64,000 nt of DNA from Cellvibrio sp. 79 (GCA_003056245.1 MVDH01000002.1:186001-250000); one strand, 5' to 3'; numbered from the stretch's first letter, positions 8,940-18,682 are shown. Made by a program: numbers and translations. The notes: generated from the letters alone by a model not told the origin.

Positions 8940-10811
8940 GTGACCCAGCCAGATGAATCCGATAAAACACGAGTGCGGCCTGAAGTAGCGGATGATAAGA
9001 CCCATATCGCTCCATCACCTCATGCTGCGCCGCAAGCTGACACAGCTGCGCCAACCCATTCCACTCCGCCAGAGGTTGAGGATAATCCTGCCCAATTAAC
9101 GAATTACAGCGCCGCGCATAATAGGTCTGCCGGTTTTGCGCAGGCACGTGAATTGGTGAAGCAGTCGCAAACCGGTAAAGGCTTGTTATTGAAAAGGCGT
9201 TTTTTGCTGGAGGATGTACTCGGTCACGGCGGGATGGGAACTGTGTATCGCGCCAAGGATTTGAGAAAGGTCGAAGCGGAAGATCCCAATCCCTATATCG
9301 CAACCAAAGTTCTCAACCAGGATTTTAAAGATCACCCGGATGCCTTCGTCACCCTGCAACAGGAAACGGCAAAATCCCAAATCCTGGCGCACCCGAATAT
9401 TGTTACCGTGCATGATTTTGACCGCGATGGAGACACCCTGTTTATGACCATGGAGTTGCTCGAAGGGCAACCGTTGGATCAATTGATTAAGGCAGCGCGC
9501 AACCAGGGCTTACCCAAAGAACAAGTCTGGAAAATTACACGTGATTTGTGCGCTGCATTGGCTTATGCGCACCAGCGGCAATTTATTCATGCCGATTTCA
9601 AACCGGGCAATATTTTTGTGTCGGACGAGGGCGCGGCAAAAGTGCTCGATTTTGGTATTGCGCGCGCAGCGAATCGCGAAGCACAAAAGCATAAATTCGA
9701 TGCGGGGCAACTGGGCGCATTAACGCCCGCCTATGCCACCATCGAAATGGTAAAGGATGAGCCTATCTCATTCGCTGACGATGTGTATGCATTGGCCTGC
9801 GTGGTATATGAAATGTTGGCGGGGCGCCATCCTTATAACAATCGTTCGGCGCTGCAAGCGTACGAGCAAAAAATGCAGCCGAAACGCCTGGATGTTTTAA
9901 CGGCGCGTGAGTGGAAAGCATTGAGCCATGGCCTGGCGCTGGTGAAATCCGAGCGCTGTGCCAGCATCACGCAATTTTCGGATGAATTATTTCCCAAACG
10001 CAATCCACTGTTGCTCAGCATTGCTGTCGGGTTTGCGGTGGTGTCGCTCGCGGGTGCTGGCTGGTTTGGTTACAACCAGCATAAAGCGCAACAAAAAGTA
10101 CAAGCGACAATCGCCGAAAAAGTGACAGCGGCCCAAACCTGTTTTGCTGAAAAAAACTTTGATTGTGCGATTGAGCATACCTTGGTCGCCACCAATCTTG
10201 ATCCTCTCAATTCTGTTGCAACTCAATTGCTGGCATCAGCCCAGCGCGCCAAGGAATTGCAAGTTAATGACGATAAAATTCGCGAACTGATTGCCGAAGC
10301 ACAACATTGTTTGCAGCAACAGGATCTTGACTGCGCGGCGCTATTTTTACAAAAAGCCGAGGCGTTGGGATCGCACAATTCATTAGTGGTCAGTTTCCAT
10401 GAAGCCTTGAGCGTGGCGCGCGCGCAACAGGCGCAATCAGCAGCACAGCGACAGGAAGAAATTAACGCGATAATCGCTCAGGCGCAAAGCTGCCTTGATG
10501 CGCGGGATTATTCCTGCGTAATTAATTTGGCCAACGGTATTCTGGAGCGGGATGCCGGTAATGCACAGGCTATTGAAATGAAACAGGCGGCTACCTCGGC
10601 GCAAGAACAATCGCGTGGATTAAGGGAAAAAATCAATCGCTTGATGGCCGATGCAAACAGCTGTATGGAAAAGAAAAATTATTCTTGTGCTATTGCCAAA
10701 GCAGAGTCCGCCCTGGAATTGGACGCGAATTTTACAGCGGCAAGCAAGTTGAAAAAGAATGCACTGGATACCCAGCGCAAATTGAAAGAGTCCGGTTTTA
10801 CCATTAAATAA
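8940..10811 (+). CDS. Hanks-type Ser/Thr kinase with four CX7C TPR-like repeats
   Basis: A 623-aa membrane kinase. An acidic/Pro-rich N-terminus precedes the kinase domain (~86-345): glycine loop GHGGMG at 95-100, Lys123, catalytic HAD at 217-219 with Lys221 and Asn, and DFG at 237-239. The catalytic loop is HAD rather than HRD, so this is a non-RD kinase. One membrane segment lies at ~357-378. The rest is presumably periplasmic and holds four TPR-like repeats, each with a CX7C pair (401/409, 457/465, 518/526, 575/583). GTG start with GAGGG 7 nt upstream; the SD lies in the loop of a small hairpin (AAAAAC/GTTTTT, 8919-8937). The small envelope-protein gene follows after 19 bp. Confidence 0.85.
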   Translation: MTQPDESDKTRVRPEVADDKTHIAPSPHAAPQADTAAPTHSTPPEVEDNPAQLTNYSAAHNRSAGFAQARELVKQSQTGKGLLLKRRFLLEDVLGHGGMGTVYRAKDLRKVEAEDPNPYIATKVLNQDFKDHPDAFVTLQQETAKSQILAHPNIVTVHDFDRDGDTLFMTMELLEGQPLDQLIKAARNQGLPKEQVWKITRDLCAALAYAHQRQFIHADFKPGNIFVSDEGAAKVLDFGIARAANREAQKHKFDAGQLGALTPAYATIEMVKDEPISFADDVYALACVVYEMLAGRHPYNNRSALQAYEQKMQPKRLDVLTAREWKALSHGLALVKSERCASITQFSDELFPKRNPLLLSIAVGFAVVSLAGAGWFGYNQHKAQQKVQATIAEKVTAAQTCFAEKNFDCAIEHTLVATNLDPLNSVATQLLASAQRAKELQVNDDKIRELIAEAQHCLQQQDLDCAALFLQKAEALGSHNSLVVSFHEALSVARAQQAQSAAQRQEEINAIIAQAQSCLDARDYSCVINLANGILERDAGNAQAIEMKQAATSAQEQSRGLREKINRLMADANSCMEKKNYSCAIAKAESALELDANFTAASKLKKNALDTQRKLKESGFTIK

Positions 10812-10830
10812 TTTTTGAAGGAGCAGGGCT

Positions 10831-11511
10831 ATGAAATCCAGATTATTGATTGCCATTATTGCTTGCGCACTTATCACGCCGGTAAATGCATTTAGTTTAA
10901 AAGATCTGAAAGATAACTTTGATCGCTCTTACAAATGCAATAGCGGTGATCAGGGTTGTAAAAACCGCGAACGGTTAAAAGCCGCTGCGCGCGTTGCCGC
11001 TGTTGCGGTAGCGGTGACTTTAATTACCAAAATGATTATCAAGCACCGTTCCGAACGAATCGCGAAAGAGGAGCAGGTTGCCGAGGAATATAAAGCGAAA
11101 AACCAAAGCTTGCCGGCGGACCCGGTAGCAACAGAATATGAAACCCAGACATTGCCGGGGAATGTCGTTGCGCCAGGGCAGGAAGTTATCATCCAGTCGG
11201 ATATCGTTGTGGTTCCCGGTACGCGCAAAAAATCGGCGCTGATTGAGGAGCGCATCGCTATTTATGACAATGAAGATAACACCAAGGAATTGAAAAATTT
11301 CATCAAGCCAGTCAACGAAAAAACCAAAACCGGTGGCCGTTATAAAAATGAATTTTCTTTTACCTTGCCGGAAGGTTTGCCTCAGGGCGTTTATCCGATC
11401 AAGACCGAGTTATTGTTGAATGGGGCCGTTGTAGATACAGCGGATAATGATATTCAGTTGGTACTGCAAGTGGATGGTTTTGGGAATAGCCAGTTGGTGG
11501 CAATGAATTAA
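10831..11511 (+). CDS. Secreted/envelope protein of unknown function
   Basis: 226 aa with a clear signal peptide (MKSRLLIAIIACALITPVNA, cleavage before Phe21). A cysteine pair lies near 36-43 (KCNSGDQGC), then a hydrophobic Ala/Val segment near 52-66 and a Glu/Lys-rich helix. The C-terminal ~120 residues are beta-strand-rich and may form an immunoglobulin-like domain. I recognise no family. The gene starts 19 bp after the kinase gene with AAGGAG 8 nt before the ATG, so the two are probably cotranscribed. This protein could be a partner of the kinase's periplasmic repeats (inference). Confidence 0.7.
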   Translation: MKSRLLIAIIACALITPVNAFSLKDLKDNFDRSYKCNSGDQGCKNRERLKAAARVAAVAVAVTLITKMIIKHRSERIAKEEQVAEEYKAKNQSLPADPVATEYETQTLPGNVVAPGQEVIIQSDIVVVPGTRKKSALIEERIAIYDNEDNTKELKNFIKPVNEKTKTGGRYKNEFSFTLPEGLPQGVYPIKTELLLNGAVVDTADNDIQLVLQVDGFGNSQLVAMN

Positions 11512-11554
11512 AATTTTATTCGAGCGAAGGCAAAGGGCGCGATAAATCGCGCCC

Positions 11555-12244
11555 CTACGGGGATAGATAATTTTCGAGTTGTTGCAGGCGTTCGGGGGTG
11601 CCTACATCGCTCCAGTGGCCGCGATAAACTTGCCCGCTTAATTGTTGTTGGGCGATGGCGTGGCGAAATGTTTCAACCAATGGAAACTTTTCGCGCTTGT
11701 TGGGATAGTCGGAAACCAGCGAGGGTTTCAGCAGGCTGATGCCAGCAAAGGTAAATCGCTGTGGATGAAATTTTTGCAGGTCCGCCAATAACATGCCGGA
11801 ATCATCCAATGCAAAATCACCGTTCGGATGAAATGCTGGATTGGGAACCAATAATAAATGGCCTTGTTGGTTCGCTGATAGTTCTCTCATTGCCAGTTCA
11901 CTAAATTCCAGATCGCACCAGACATCGCCATTAATTAATAAAAACGTTTCCTCACCTAATAAATCCAGTGCTTGCAGAATGGCGCCGCCCGTTTCCAGTG
12001 GCTCCGGTTCTTGTGAATAATGAATATGCAGATTCCAGCGTTCGCCGCTGCCGAGATGCGCGCGAATTTTTTCGCCCAGGTAGGCAAGGTTAATAATGAC
12101 GTCTTGTATTTGCGCACGCTGCAAATTTTCCAGGTGATATTCAATCAACGGTTTATTGCCCGCGCAGAGTAAGGGTTTGGGTGTGTGGTCGGTGAGCGGA
12201 CGCATACGATTGCCCAAGCCAGCCGCCAGGATCATGGCTTTCAT
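11555..12244 (-). CDS. murU: N-acetylmuramate alpha-1-phosphate uridylyltransferase MurU
   Basis: A 229-aa nucleotidyltransferase. The signature LAAGLGNRMRPLTDHTPKP spans residues ~6-24, the sugar-nucleotide motif PLETGGAI is near 80, and the metal-binding INGDVW follows. Length and sequence fit Pseudomonas MurU, which makes UDP-MurNAc from MurNAc-1-phosphate in the anabolic peptidoglycan recycling route that bypasses MurA. The start overlaps the stop of the upstream kinase gene by 4 nt (ATGA), so the two are translationally coupled, as in the pseudomonad amgK-murU pair. Confidence 0.88.
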   Translation of the reverse strand: MKAMILAAGLGNRMRPLTDHTPKPLLCAGNKPLIEYHLENLQRAQIQDVIINLAYLGEKIRAHLGSGERWNLHIHYSQEPEPLETGGAILQALDLLGEETFLLINGDVWCDLEFSELAMRELSANQQGHLLLVPNPAFHPNGDFALDDSGMLLADLQKFHPQRFTFAGISLLKPSLVSDYPNKREKFPLVETFRHAIAQQQLSGQVYRGHWSDVGTPERLQQLENYLSP

Positions 12245-13302
12245 GGGCGATCCCCGGCGGTGCGATAATCGCTATACCAATTTTGTTGTTGGGCGATAGG
12301 CAGGAGTTTTTGTGTAAACCATCCAGCAAATTCCTGTAACTCGGAATATTGGTCGGCAACTTCCAGTGTGTAGCGAATTACCAAGGGCAAATCCTGCAAA
12401 TAACCGGGCTTGTTATCGCGCAAGTGCAAGCGCGCAAAAATGCCCAGCACTTTAATGTGACGTTGCAACCCCAGCCAATCAAACCAGCGCAAAAACTCTG
12501 CTTCACCCACGGCGGGAAGTTGCTGTAGTTCAATAGCGCGTTGGCGATAGTAAAGCGCCCACTCATTCACCTTGTGTGTCGGCCAGCGTAGATAGCAATC
12601 GCGCAATAACGAGACCAGATCGTAAGTAACCCCACCCCAGAGTGCGCCCTGGAAATCAATCACGCCGAGTTGGTTATCGGCACGCACCAGTAAATTGCGC
12701 GAGTGGTAATCGCGATGTACAAAGCCTTGCGGTTGGTCGAGGGCGTTATTTTCCAGCCGGGTGAATAACTGGTCGAGCTGTTGATGTTCTGTTTCATCCA
12801 GGGAATAGCCGAGCAATTTGCCTATGAACCATTCGCTAAAAATTTCCAGCTCACGGCGTAACAGGGCACGATCATAGCGTGGGATGAGTGTTGGATTGTC
12901 GTCACACCGAGGCAATCGCAACAACGTGTCTATCGCTGTTTTATAAAGCTGATCAATGTTGGTTTCATTCGCAACACGGAACAGCAATTCATCCCCCATA
13001 TCCTCAACCAACAAAAAACCTTGCTCCGGGGCTGCCGCCAGAATTTCCGGGCTGTGTACGCCATGGGCGCGAAGCAACCGGGCGATAGCTATAAATTGCT
13101 GGCTGTCTTCGGTGGTGGGTGGTGCATCTACCGCTAGCCATTCCGAGGGTTGCCGGAAGCGGAAATAGCGGCGAAAACCGGCATCGCTCCCCAGGCTTTG
13201 CAACTCTATAGGGTGCCAGTTGTCTGGTGTGTTAAGGGTTACCCAGTTGGCAAGTGCTGACTTTCGTGAATCAGAAGAAAGTTGCGTTACGGTATCGTTC
13301 AT
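12241..13302 (-). CDS. amgK: N-acetylmuramate/N-acetylglucosamine kinase AmgK
   Basis: A 353-aa aminoglycoside-phosphotransferase-fold kinase with the catalytic HRDYHSRNLL (196-205) and metal-binding VIDFQGALWG (~214-223). AmgK phosphorylates MurNAc and GlcNAc at the anomeric position and feeds MurU. ATG at 13302 with AAGG 6 nt upstream is preferred to an in-frame TTG at 13329. It is divergent from lptD; the 213 bp between their starts must hold both promoters. Coupling to murU supports the name. Confidence 0.87.
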   Translation of the reverse strand: MNDTVTQLSSDSRKSALANWVTLNTPDNWHPIELQSLGSDAGFRRYFRFRQPSEWLAVDAPPTTEDSQQFIAIARLLRAHGVHSPEILAAAPEQGFLLVEDMGDELLFRVANETNIDQLYKTAIDTLLRLPRCDDNPTLIPRYDRALLRRELEIFSEWFIGKLLGYSLDETEHQQLDQLFTRLENNALDQPQGFVHRDYHSRNLLVRADNQLGVIDFQGALWGGVTYDLVSLLRDCYLRWPTHKVNEWALYYRQRAIELQQLPAVGEAEFLRWFDWLGLQRHIKVLGIFARLHLRDNKPGYLQDLPLVIRYTLEVADQYSELQEFAGWFTQKLLPIAQQQNWYSDYRTAGDRP

Positions 13303-13515
13303 CGATGGCCTTGTTTTGCGGATGGTCAATAGTGGCGGATTCTACCCGACTCGTTGTGCTTTCCCCAATGCATTGCTTTTGTCCAATTCATTCCCAGTAC
13401 AGATGGTTTCCAGTAGAATCGCAGCAATTTTTTCGGCGGCAACTTTTTCAGGCGCTCGTTGACTCAAGTAAGTGAATAAAACAATTTGACGGCTGCGCGC
13501 CTATCGCCCGCCAGT

Positions 13516-16215
13516 ATGAGACCGTGGTTAATGGCTCCGACCCAGAATCAACCCAAGCAATATCGTCGTTTATCATTTGTTCCTTCACGGCTGGCGCTTT
13601 GTATTGCGGCGCAGTGTGCGGGGTTATTACTGCTACCTGCGGGCCCTGCCTGGGCGCAGGATCAGATGAACGCACCAGTATCCAGTAGCTCTTCATCTAG
13701 CAGCTCCTCATCCATTATTCCCTCCGTTGTTGGATCATCTTCCTCCAGTTCATCCTCTGCTGGTGAGATGGCCATTAAGGCAGATCCCAATGATGAGCTG
13801 CGCGAACTGGATTGGATTCCGATGGAGGAGTTGACCGAGGAACAGAAAAAACTGGTTCCGACTGCCTGTTGCGGGGCCTATATTGCTCCACCGCGCGATG
13901 ACGCTGAATCCAATCTTGATCCGGAAAAGGCCAATATTTTCGGAACCGCAGATTATTCCGAAGCCGAAAAACAAACCAAATTTGTCATGCACAGCGATGT
14001 GCGCCTGACGCAAGGGCGCCGCTCGTTCCGTGCCGATACCTTTACTTTTGATAAAACGACTCGCGAAGCGGAGCTCAAAGGCAATATCCAGGTGCGTGAG
14101 CCGGGCGTATTGCTGCGTGCCGAGCGCGCATATGTAGATACCAATACCGGTAATGCGGAGTTGGATAACGCGCGCTTTGTGCTTTATGAAACCCGTGTGC
14201 GCGGCCGCGCTGAAAAGCTGGAAAAGTTTGGCGACCAGATTATCAGCCTGGACCAGGGGACGTTTACCAGTTGCGAGCCGGGCGATAACACCTGGTTGAT
14301 CAGAGGCTCGAATATTACCCTGCACAATGATAAGCATTACGGCACCGCCAAGCATATGCGGTTGGAAGTGAAAGACATTCCTGTCGCCTACGCCCCGTAT
14401 TTTCGCTTCCCTATCGGGCCGGATCGTTTAACAGGCTTCCTGTTTCCCTCAATCGGACTGGACAGTGACGATGGTATTGGTGAATTCACTGCGCCTTTTT
14501 ATTGGAATATCGCCCCCAATTACGACGCGACTTTTACCTGGCGCTATCTTTCGGACCACGGCAATATTTTGATGACCGAATTGCGCCATATGTCGACGTA
14601 TTTCGATACTCAGCTTAATGCGAGCGCCTTGAATAATGATCGGGGTGGATTTAGCGAAAGACTGCAAGACCAGATTGATAACGGTGAGATTGATGAGGCT
14701 GATGCTTACCCCTACAAAGGTAAGGATCGCTGGCAGTACAACCTGAACCAGCTCGGTGGCCGCAACCAGCGCTGGTCAACACTCATTGACTACACCGATG
14801 TAAGCGATACCGATTATTTGCGTGATGTGGATCGAAGTGCGGTGGATTTAAACCGTGAGGCCCTGATTCGCCAGCATGTATCGGGTAGTTACAATACCGA
14901 CCATTGGCGCATTGCCGGTATGCTGGAGGAATTCCGCCTGCTCACGGACTACCAACTGCCTTACCGCGAGTTACCGCGTATTAATGTTGATGGCGAATAC
15001 CGCTTTGATGATTGGTTATTAGAGCTGGATAACGAATACACGCATTTCGCCATGAACCGATACTTTGCCGATAATCCTGCCCAGGCGGCGGGCAAGGATG
15101 ACCTGATTACCGGCGAGCGTTTGCGCACGAATTACAGTCTGGTTTGGGATAAGGAATACGCGGCGGGCTACATCAAGCCGGGCGTCGGGGTGAAAACTCT
15201 GGGCTATGAATTGGAAGCGACTAACATGCGCGCCGATGCGGATACGGACCCGCGCATTGTTGCTCCGCAAGGCTCACTGGATACTGGCCTTTATTTTGAA
15301 CGCGAAAAGCAATTTTTTGGCGATGATTTCATTCAAACCCTTGAGCCGCGCGCATTTTATCTGTACCGCGATTATGAAAACCAGGATGCGTTTTACAACC
15401 TGACCAGCAATGGCGGCTTTGTTAAATTCGATGTGGCCGATCTGCTCTTCACCTATCAGCAAATATTTCGTGACTCCCGTTTTTCCGGCGGCGATCGTAT
15501 TGATGATGCCAATCATCTCGCCGTGGGCGTGACCAGTCGGTTTGTTGAGTCAGAGACGGGGATTGAGCGTTTGCGCTTGAGCCTTGGCCAAATTAATTAT
15601 TATGAGGATCGCGAAATTACGATTCTCAATAATGCCGGCGATTACGCGAACACGCGCACCAGTTCGGCAATTGCCGGTCAAGCCAGCGCACATATCGGTA
15701 ATCACCTGGATATTTCTGCTGATGTGCTTTACGACCATCAATATGAAAAAGTGCAAGCATTTAGTGGCAGCCTGCATTACATGGATGAGCAGTACCGTAT
15801 TTTGAACGTGGGCTATCGTTATACCCGCGATCCGGTCACCTTGAGTCCGTTGGACCCTACTCCTCAGGTTGAGGGGACTTTGGATCAGGTTGATGTTACT
15901 GCGCTCTGGCCGTTAAACAACCAGTGGGCCGTGATCGCCCGTACCAATTATGACTTTACCTACAATGCGGAACTCGATACCTTCGCCGGGCTCGAATACA
16001 CCGATTGTTGTTACCGGATACGAGTGCTGGCTCGCCAGTGGGTGGATTTCGATTTTAGTCCTAACTTCCTTGCTAACATCCGTAGCGATGATTATGACCG
16101 CGGAGTTTTCTTTGAAGTGCAATTGCGCGGCTTTGGAACCTTGAGTCAACGTATTAGTAACCTGCTCGATAAAGCCATGCTGGGCTACGGCGAGCGTGAA
16201 ACCTCTTTAAAATAA
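13516..16215 (+). CDS. lptD: LPS-assembly outer-membrane protein LptD
   Basis: About 899 aa. A signal peptide ends near PAWA-QDQ, then comes a linker with two polyserine runs (about 12 and 8 Ser), the periplasmic OstA/LptA-like beta-jellyroll (~155-250) and the C-terminal LptD beta-barrel to the end. With LptE it inserts LPS into the outer leaflet. Vicinal cysteine pairs near 118-119 and 831-832 correspond to the disulfide-forming cysteines of E. coli LptD. The start is uncertain: a TTG at 13486, ATG 13516 and ATG 13531 are in frame and none has a clear SD. The polyserine linker is a lineage trait of Cellvibrionaceae secreted enzymes and unusual in LptD. surA follows. Confidence 0.93.
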   Translation: MRPWLMAPTQNQPKQYRRLSFVPSRLALCIAAQCAGLLLLPAGPAWAQDQMNAPVSSSSSSSSSSSIIPSVVGSSSSSSSSAGEMAIKADPNDELRELDWIPMEELTEEQKKLVPTACCGAYIAPPRDDAESNLDPEKANIFGTADYSEAEKQTKFVMHSDVRLTQGRRSFRADTFTFDKTTREAELKGNIQVREPGVLLRAERAYVDTNTGNAELDNARFVLYETRVRGRAEKLEKFGDQIISLDQGTFTSCEPGDNTWLIRGSNITLHNDKHYGTAKHMRLEVKDIPVAYAPYFRFPIGPDRLTGFLFPSIGLDSDDGIGEFTAPFYWNIAPNYDATFTWRYLSDHGNILMTELRHMSTYFDTQLNASALNNDRGGFSERLQDQIDNGEIDEADAYPYKGKDRWQYNLNQLGGRNQRWSTLIDYTDVSDTDYLRDVDRSAVDLNREALIRQHVSGSYNTDHWRIAGMLEEFRLLTDYQLPYRELPRINVDGEYRFDDWLLELDNEYTHFAMNRYFADNPAQAAGKDDLITGERLRTNYSLVWDKEYAAGYIKPGVGVKTLGYELEATNMRADADTDPRIVAPQGSLDTGLYFEREKQFFGDDFIQTLEPRAFYLYRDYENQDAFYNLTSNGGFVKFDVADLLFTYQQIFRDSRFSGGDRIDDANHLAVGVTSRFVESETGIERLRLSLGQINYYEDREITILNNAGDYANTRTSSAIAGQASAHIGNHLDISADVLYDHQYEKVQAFSGSLHYMDEQYRILNVGYRYTRDPVTLSPLDPTPQVEGTLDQVDVTALWPLNNQWAVIARTNYDFTYNAELDTFAGLEYTDCCYRIRVLARQWVDFDFSPNFLANIRSDDYDRGVFFEVQLRGFGTLSQRISNLLDKAMLGYGERETSLK

Positions 16216-16231
16216 AACAGTGATTGATGTT

Positions 16232-17551
16232 ATGAGTAAGAACCAAAACAAGCCTCATCAAGTGCGCCATGCTCTGGCAATTTTCCTGAGCGGATTGCTG
16301 CTGCTCGGCAGCCAGGCTAGCCTCGCCCAAAATAAGGCGGTATCACTGGACCGCGTTGTTGCTATTGTTGATAAAGATGTTGTACTGGAAAGCGAGCTCA
16401 ATGCGCGCAAGCAAACTATATTGGAGCGTTTGCGTGGCCAGTATCAACAGTTGCCACCGGAAGACGTGCTCAATAAGCAAATTCTTGAGCAATTGATTAT
16501 CGAGCGTATTGAATTGGGATTGGCAGAACGCTACGACATCAAAGTAGAGGAATCGGAAATCGATCAGGCGATTGGTCGTGTACTGCAAAAAAACCAGATT
16601 AGCCTGGCGCAACTGGAAACTGATTTACAAGGCCAGGGCTTAACGCTGGCAGGGCTGCGTAAACAAATGCGCAACGAGTTAACGATCAGCCATTTGCAGC
16701 AAGGTATCGTGAATAGCCGCATCAAGGTTACCGACCAGGATATCAACAACTTTCTGGCGTCCAGTGATGGTAAATACGCAACCTCACCGGATTATCACAT
16801 CGGCCATATTTTAATTGCTGTTTCGAGCAGTGCCGATGCTGATGCGATTGCTGAAGCGGAAAAGAAAGCCAACGATATTTATCAAAAACTGCAATCCGGT
16901 AGCGACTTCTCGCAAATGGCAATCAGTTATTCCAACGACCAGGCTGCGTTGCAAGGTGGTGATATCGGTTGGCGTAAGCTCGCCCAATTACCGGAATTGT
17001 TCGGTAACCAAATGGCGAATTTATCCGCAGGTCAAATTTCCAAACCATTCCGCAGCGGTGCTGGCTTCCATATTTTGAAAAATATTGAACAACGCGGTGG
17101 TGGTGCGCAAATGATTGACCAAACCCACGCGCGCCATATTCTGGTGAAAACCTCGGAAATTATGGATGACGCACAAGCGCGTCAGAAGTTACTGGATTTA
17201 AAAGCTCGTATTGAAAAAGGTGAGGATTTTGCCAAACTCGCGCGCGAAAATTCTGAAGATACTGGCTCTATGCTAAGTGGTGGTGATCTGGGATGGTCCA
17301 CTCCCGGCATGTTCGTGCCCGAATTTGAAGAAGCGATGGCAAATACTTCACCGGGTAATATTAGTCGCCCGTTCAAGAGTCAGTTTGGTTGGCATATTCT
17401 GCAGGTGATTGAGCGTCGCAAAGAAGATATGAGCGATAAAGTGAAACGCAACCAGGCCGCTAACGTGTTGCGTTCACGTCGCTTTGACGAAGAGTTCCAA
17501 TTGTGGCTCACACAAATTCGCGAAGAAGCTTACGTTGAAATCAAGCTGTAA
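16232..17551 (+). CDS. surA: Periplasmic chaperone / peptidylprolyl isomerase SurA
   Basis: 439 aa with a signal peptide (cleavage near SLA-QNKA), the N-terminal SurA chaperone domain (~40-170), two parvulin PPIase domains (~187-286 and ~297-396) and a C-terminal helix. SurA escorts outer-membrane proteins, LptD among them, to the BAM complex. The start is the ATG at 16232; a GTG 12 nt upstream (16220) is also possible, and neither has a strong SD. It begins 16 nt after the lptD stop, so they form an operon. Confidence 0.94.
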   Translation: MSKNQNKPHQVRHALAIFLSGLLLLGSQASLAQNKAVSLDRVVAIVDKDVVLESELNARKQTILERLRGQYQQLPPEDVLNKQILEQLIIERIELGLAERYDIKVEESEIDQAIGRVLQKNQISLAQLETDLQGQGLTLAGLRKQMRNELTISHLQQGIVNSRIKVTDQDINNFLASSDGKYATSPDYHIGHILIAVSSSADADAIAEAEKKANDIYQKLQSGSDFSQMAISYSNDQAALQGGDIGWRKLAQLPELFGNQMANLSAGQISKPFRSGAGFHILKNIEQRGGGAQMIDQTHARHILVKTSEIMDDAQARQKLLDLKARIEKGEDFAKLARENSEDTGSMLSGGDLGWSTPGMFVPEFEEAMANTSPGNISRPFKSQFGWHILQVIERRKEDMSDKVKRNQAANVLRSRRFDEEFQLWLTQIREEAYVEIKL

Positions 17552-17587
17552 TTTATCTGCCGTTAGCTAAAAAACCAATCTTTAAAG

Positions 17588-17661
17588 CGGCTAAAAATTG
17601 GAGTGTATTATCGCTCTGGTTTTTAGCCGTTGTACTTTTTGGGCTCCGATAATGTTGGAGC
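17588..17661 (+). promoter_or_regulatory. Hairpins in the surA-pdxA spacer
   Basis: CGGCTAAAAA (17588-17597) pairs perfectly with TTTTTAGCCG (17620-17629) and is followed by a short T-rich stretch. A second stem, GCTCC/GGAGC, lies at 17643-17661. They sit in the only sizeable gap (135 bp) of the lptD-apaH cluster and may form a partial terminator or attenuator before pdxA. Confidence 0.45.
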
Positions 17662-17686
17662 TCAATAATCCTGGGGGTACAATAAC

Positions 17687-18682
17687 ATGACGGATTGCTA
17701 CCGCATTGCGCTAACACCGGGCGAGCCTGCCGGTATTGGCCCTGATCTGGTAATTACGCTCGCTCAACAAGCGCAGCAACATGAAATAGTTGCGATTGCC
17801 GACCCCGGATTATTGCGCGCGCGCGCGCAACAATTGAAGCTGCCTTTGAATCTGCGTGAAATTAATATCCATGATGCGCCGCAACCAAACGCCGCCAGTG
17901 AGCTGGCGATTTTGCCCATCGCATTGGCAGAGCCCGCTGTACCCGGCAAACTCAATGTAAAAAACGCGCACTATATTTTGCAAACACTTGATGCCGCGAT
18001 TGATGGTTGTATAAAAGGATATTTTTCTGCTCTGGTCACCGGTCCTGTACAAAAAAGCGTAATCAACGATGCGGGCATTGCCTTTAGCGGCCACACCGAA
18101 TATCTCGCTGATAAAACACAAACGCCTAAAGTGGTCATGATGCTCGCCACCGAAGGTCTGCGCGTTGCATTGGCGACGACGCACTTACCGCTGAAAGATG
18201 TTGCAGCAGCAATCACCCATGATGAACTTACACAAGTCACCGAAATTTTACAGCGCGATATGCAACTGCAATTTGGCATTCAGGCGCCGCGCATTCTGGT
18301 ATGCGGATTAAATCCCCACGCCGGTGAAGGTGGTCATCTTGGGCGCGAGGAAATTGAAGTCATTGAGCCGGTATTAACTGAATTGCGCGCGCGCGGAATG
18401 AATTTAATTGGCCCGCTTCCTGCGGACACTTTATTCACTCCCAAATATCTGGATAACGCTGATGCCGTGCTTGCCATGTACCACGATCAGGGGTTGCCGG
18501 TATTAAAATACAAAGGTTTTGGCCAGGCGGTGAATGTTACCTTGGGACTACCGATTATTCGCACCTCGGTTGACCATGGCACCGCATTGGATTTGGCCGC
18601 AACCGGCAAAGCAGATTTGGGAAGCTTGCGCACTGCATTGGCTTATGCGCTGGCGATGGTACACGCAAAACACTCACACTGA
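17687..18682 (+). CDS. pdxA: 4-hydroxythreonine-4-phosphate dehydrogenase
   Basis: A 331-aa enzyme of the DXP-dependent pyridoxal 5'-phosphate pathway. It oxidises 4-phosphohydroxy-threonine with NAD(P)+. The N-terminus is [12 protein letters not shown]; the GHTEYLAD and [12 protein letters not shown] motifs supply divalent-metal-binding histidines, and the family ending contains [23 protein letters not shown] with a G-rich SD (GGGGG) about 9 nt upstream. rsmA follows after 14 bp. Confidence 0.95.
   Translation: MTDCYRIALTPGEPAGIGPDLVITLAQQAQQHEIVAIADPGLLRARAQQLKLPLNLREINIHDAPQPNAASELAILPIALAEPAVPGKLNVKNAHYILQTLDAAIDGCIKGYFSALVTGPVQKSVINDAGIAFSGHTEYLADKTQTPKVVMMLATEGLRVALATTHLPLKDVAAAITHDELTQVTEILQRDMQLQFGIQAPRILVCGLNPHAGEGGHLGREEIEVIEPVLTELRARGMNLIGPLPADTLFTPKYLDNADAVLAMYHDQGLPVLKYKGFGQAVNVTLGLPIIRTSVDHGTALDLAATGKADLGSLRTALAYALAMVHAKHSH

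Noticed and set aside
8785-9303. 172-codon minus-strand ORF across the kinase start
   Set aside because: It is antisense to the glycosidase tail and kinase N-terminus, with composition like other shadow frames.
13750-14355. 201-codon minus-strand ORF inside lptD
   Set aside because: It lies wholly within a well-supported LptD domain on the other strand, has no RBS, and resembles nothing known.
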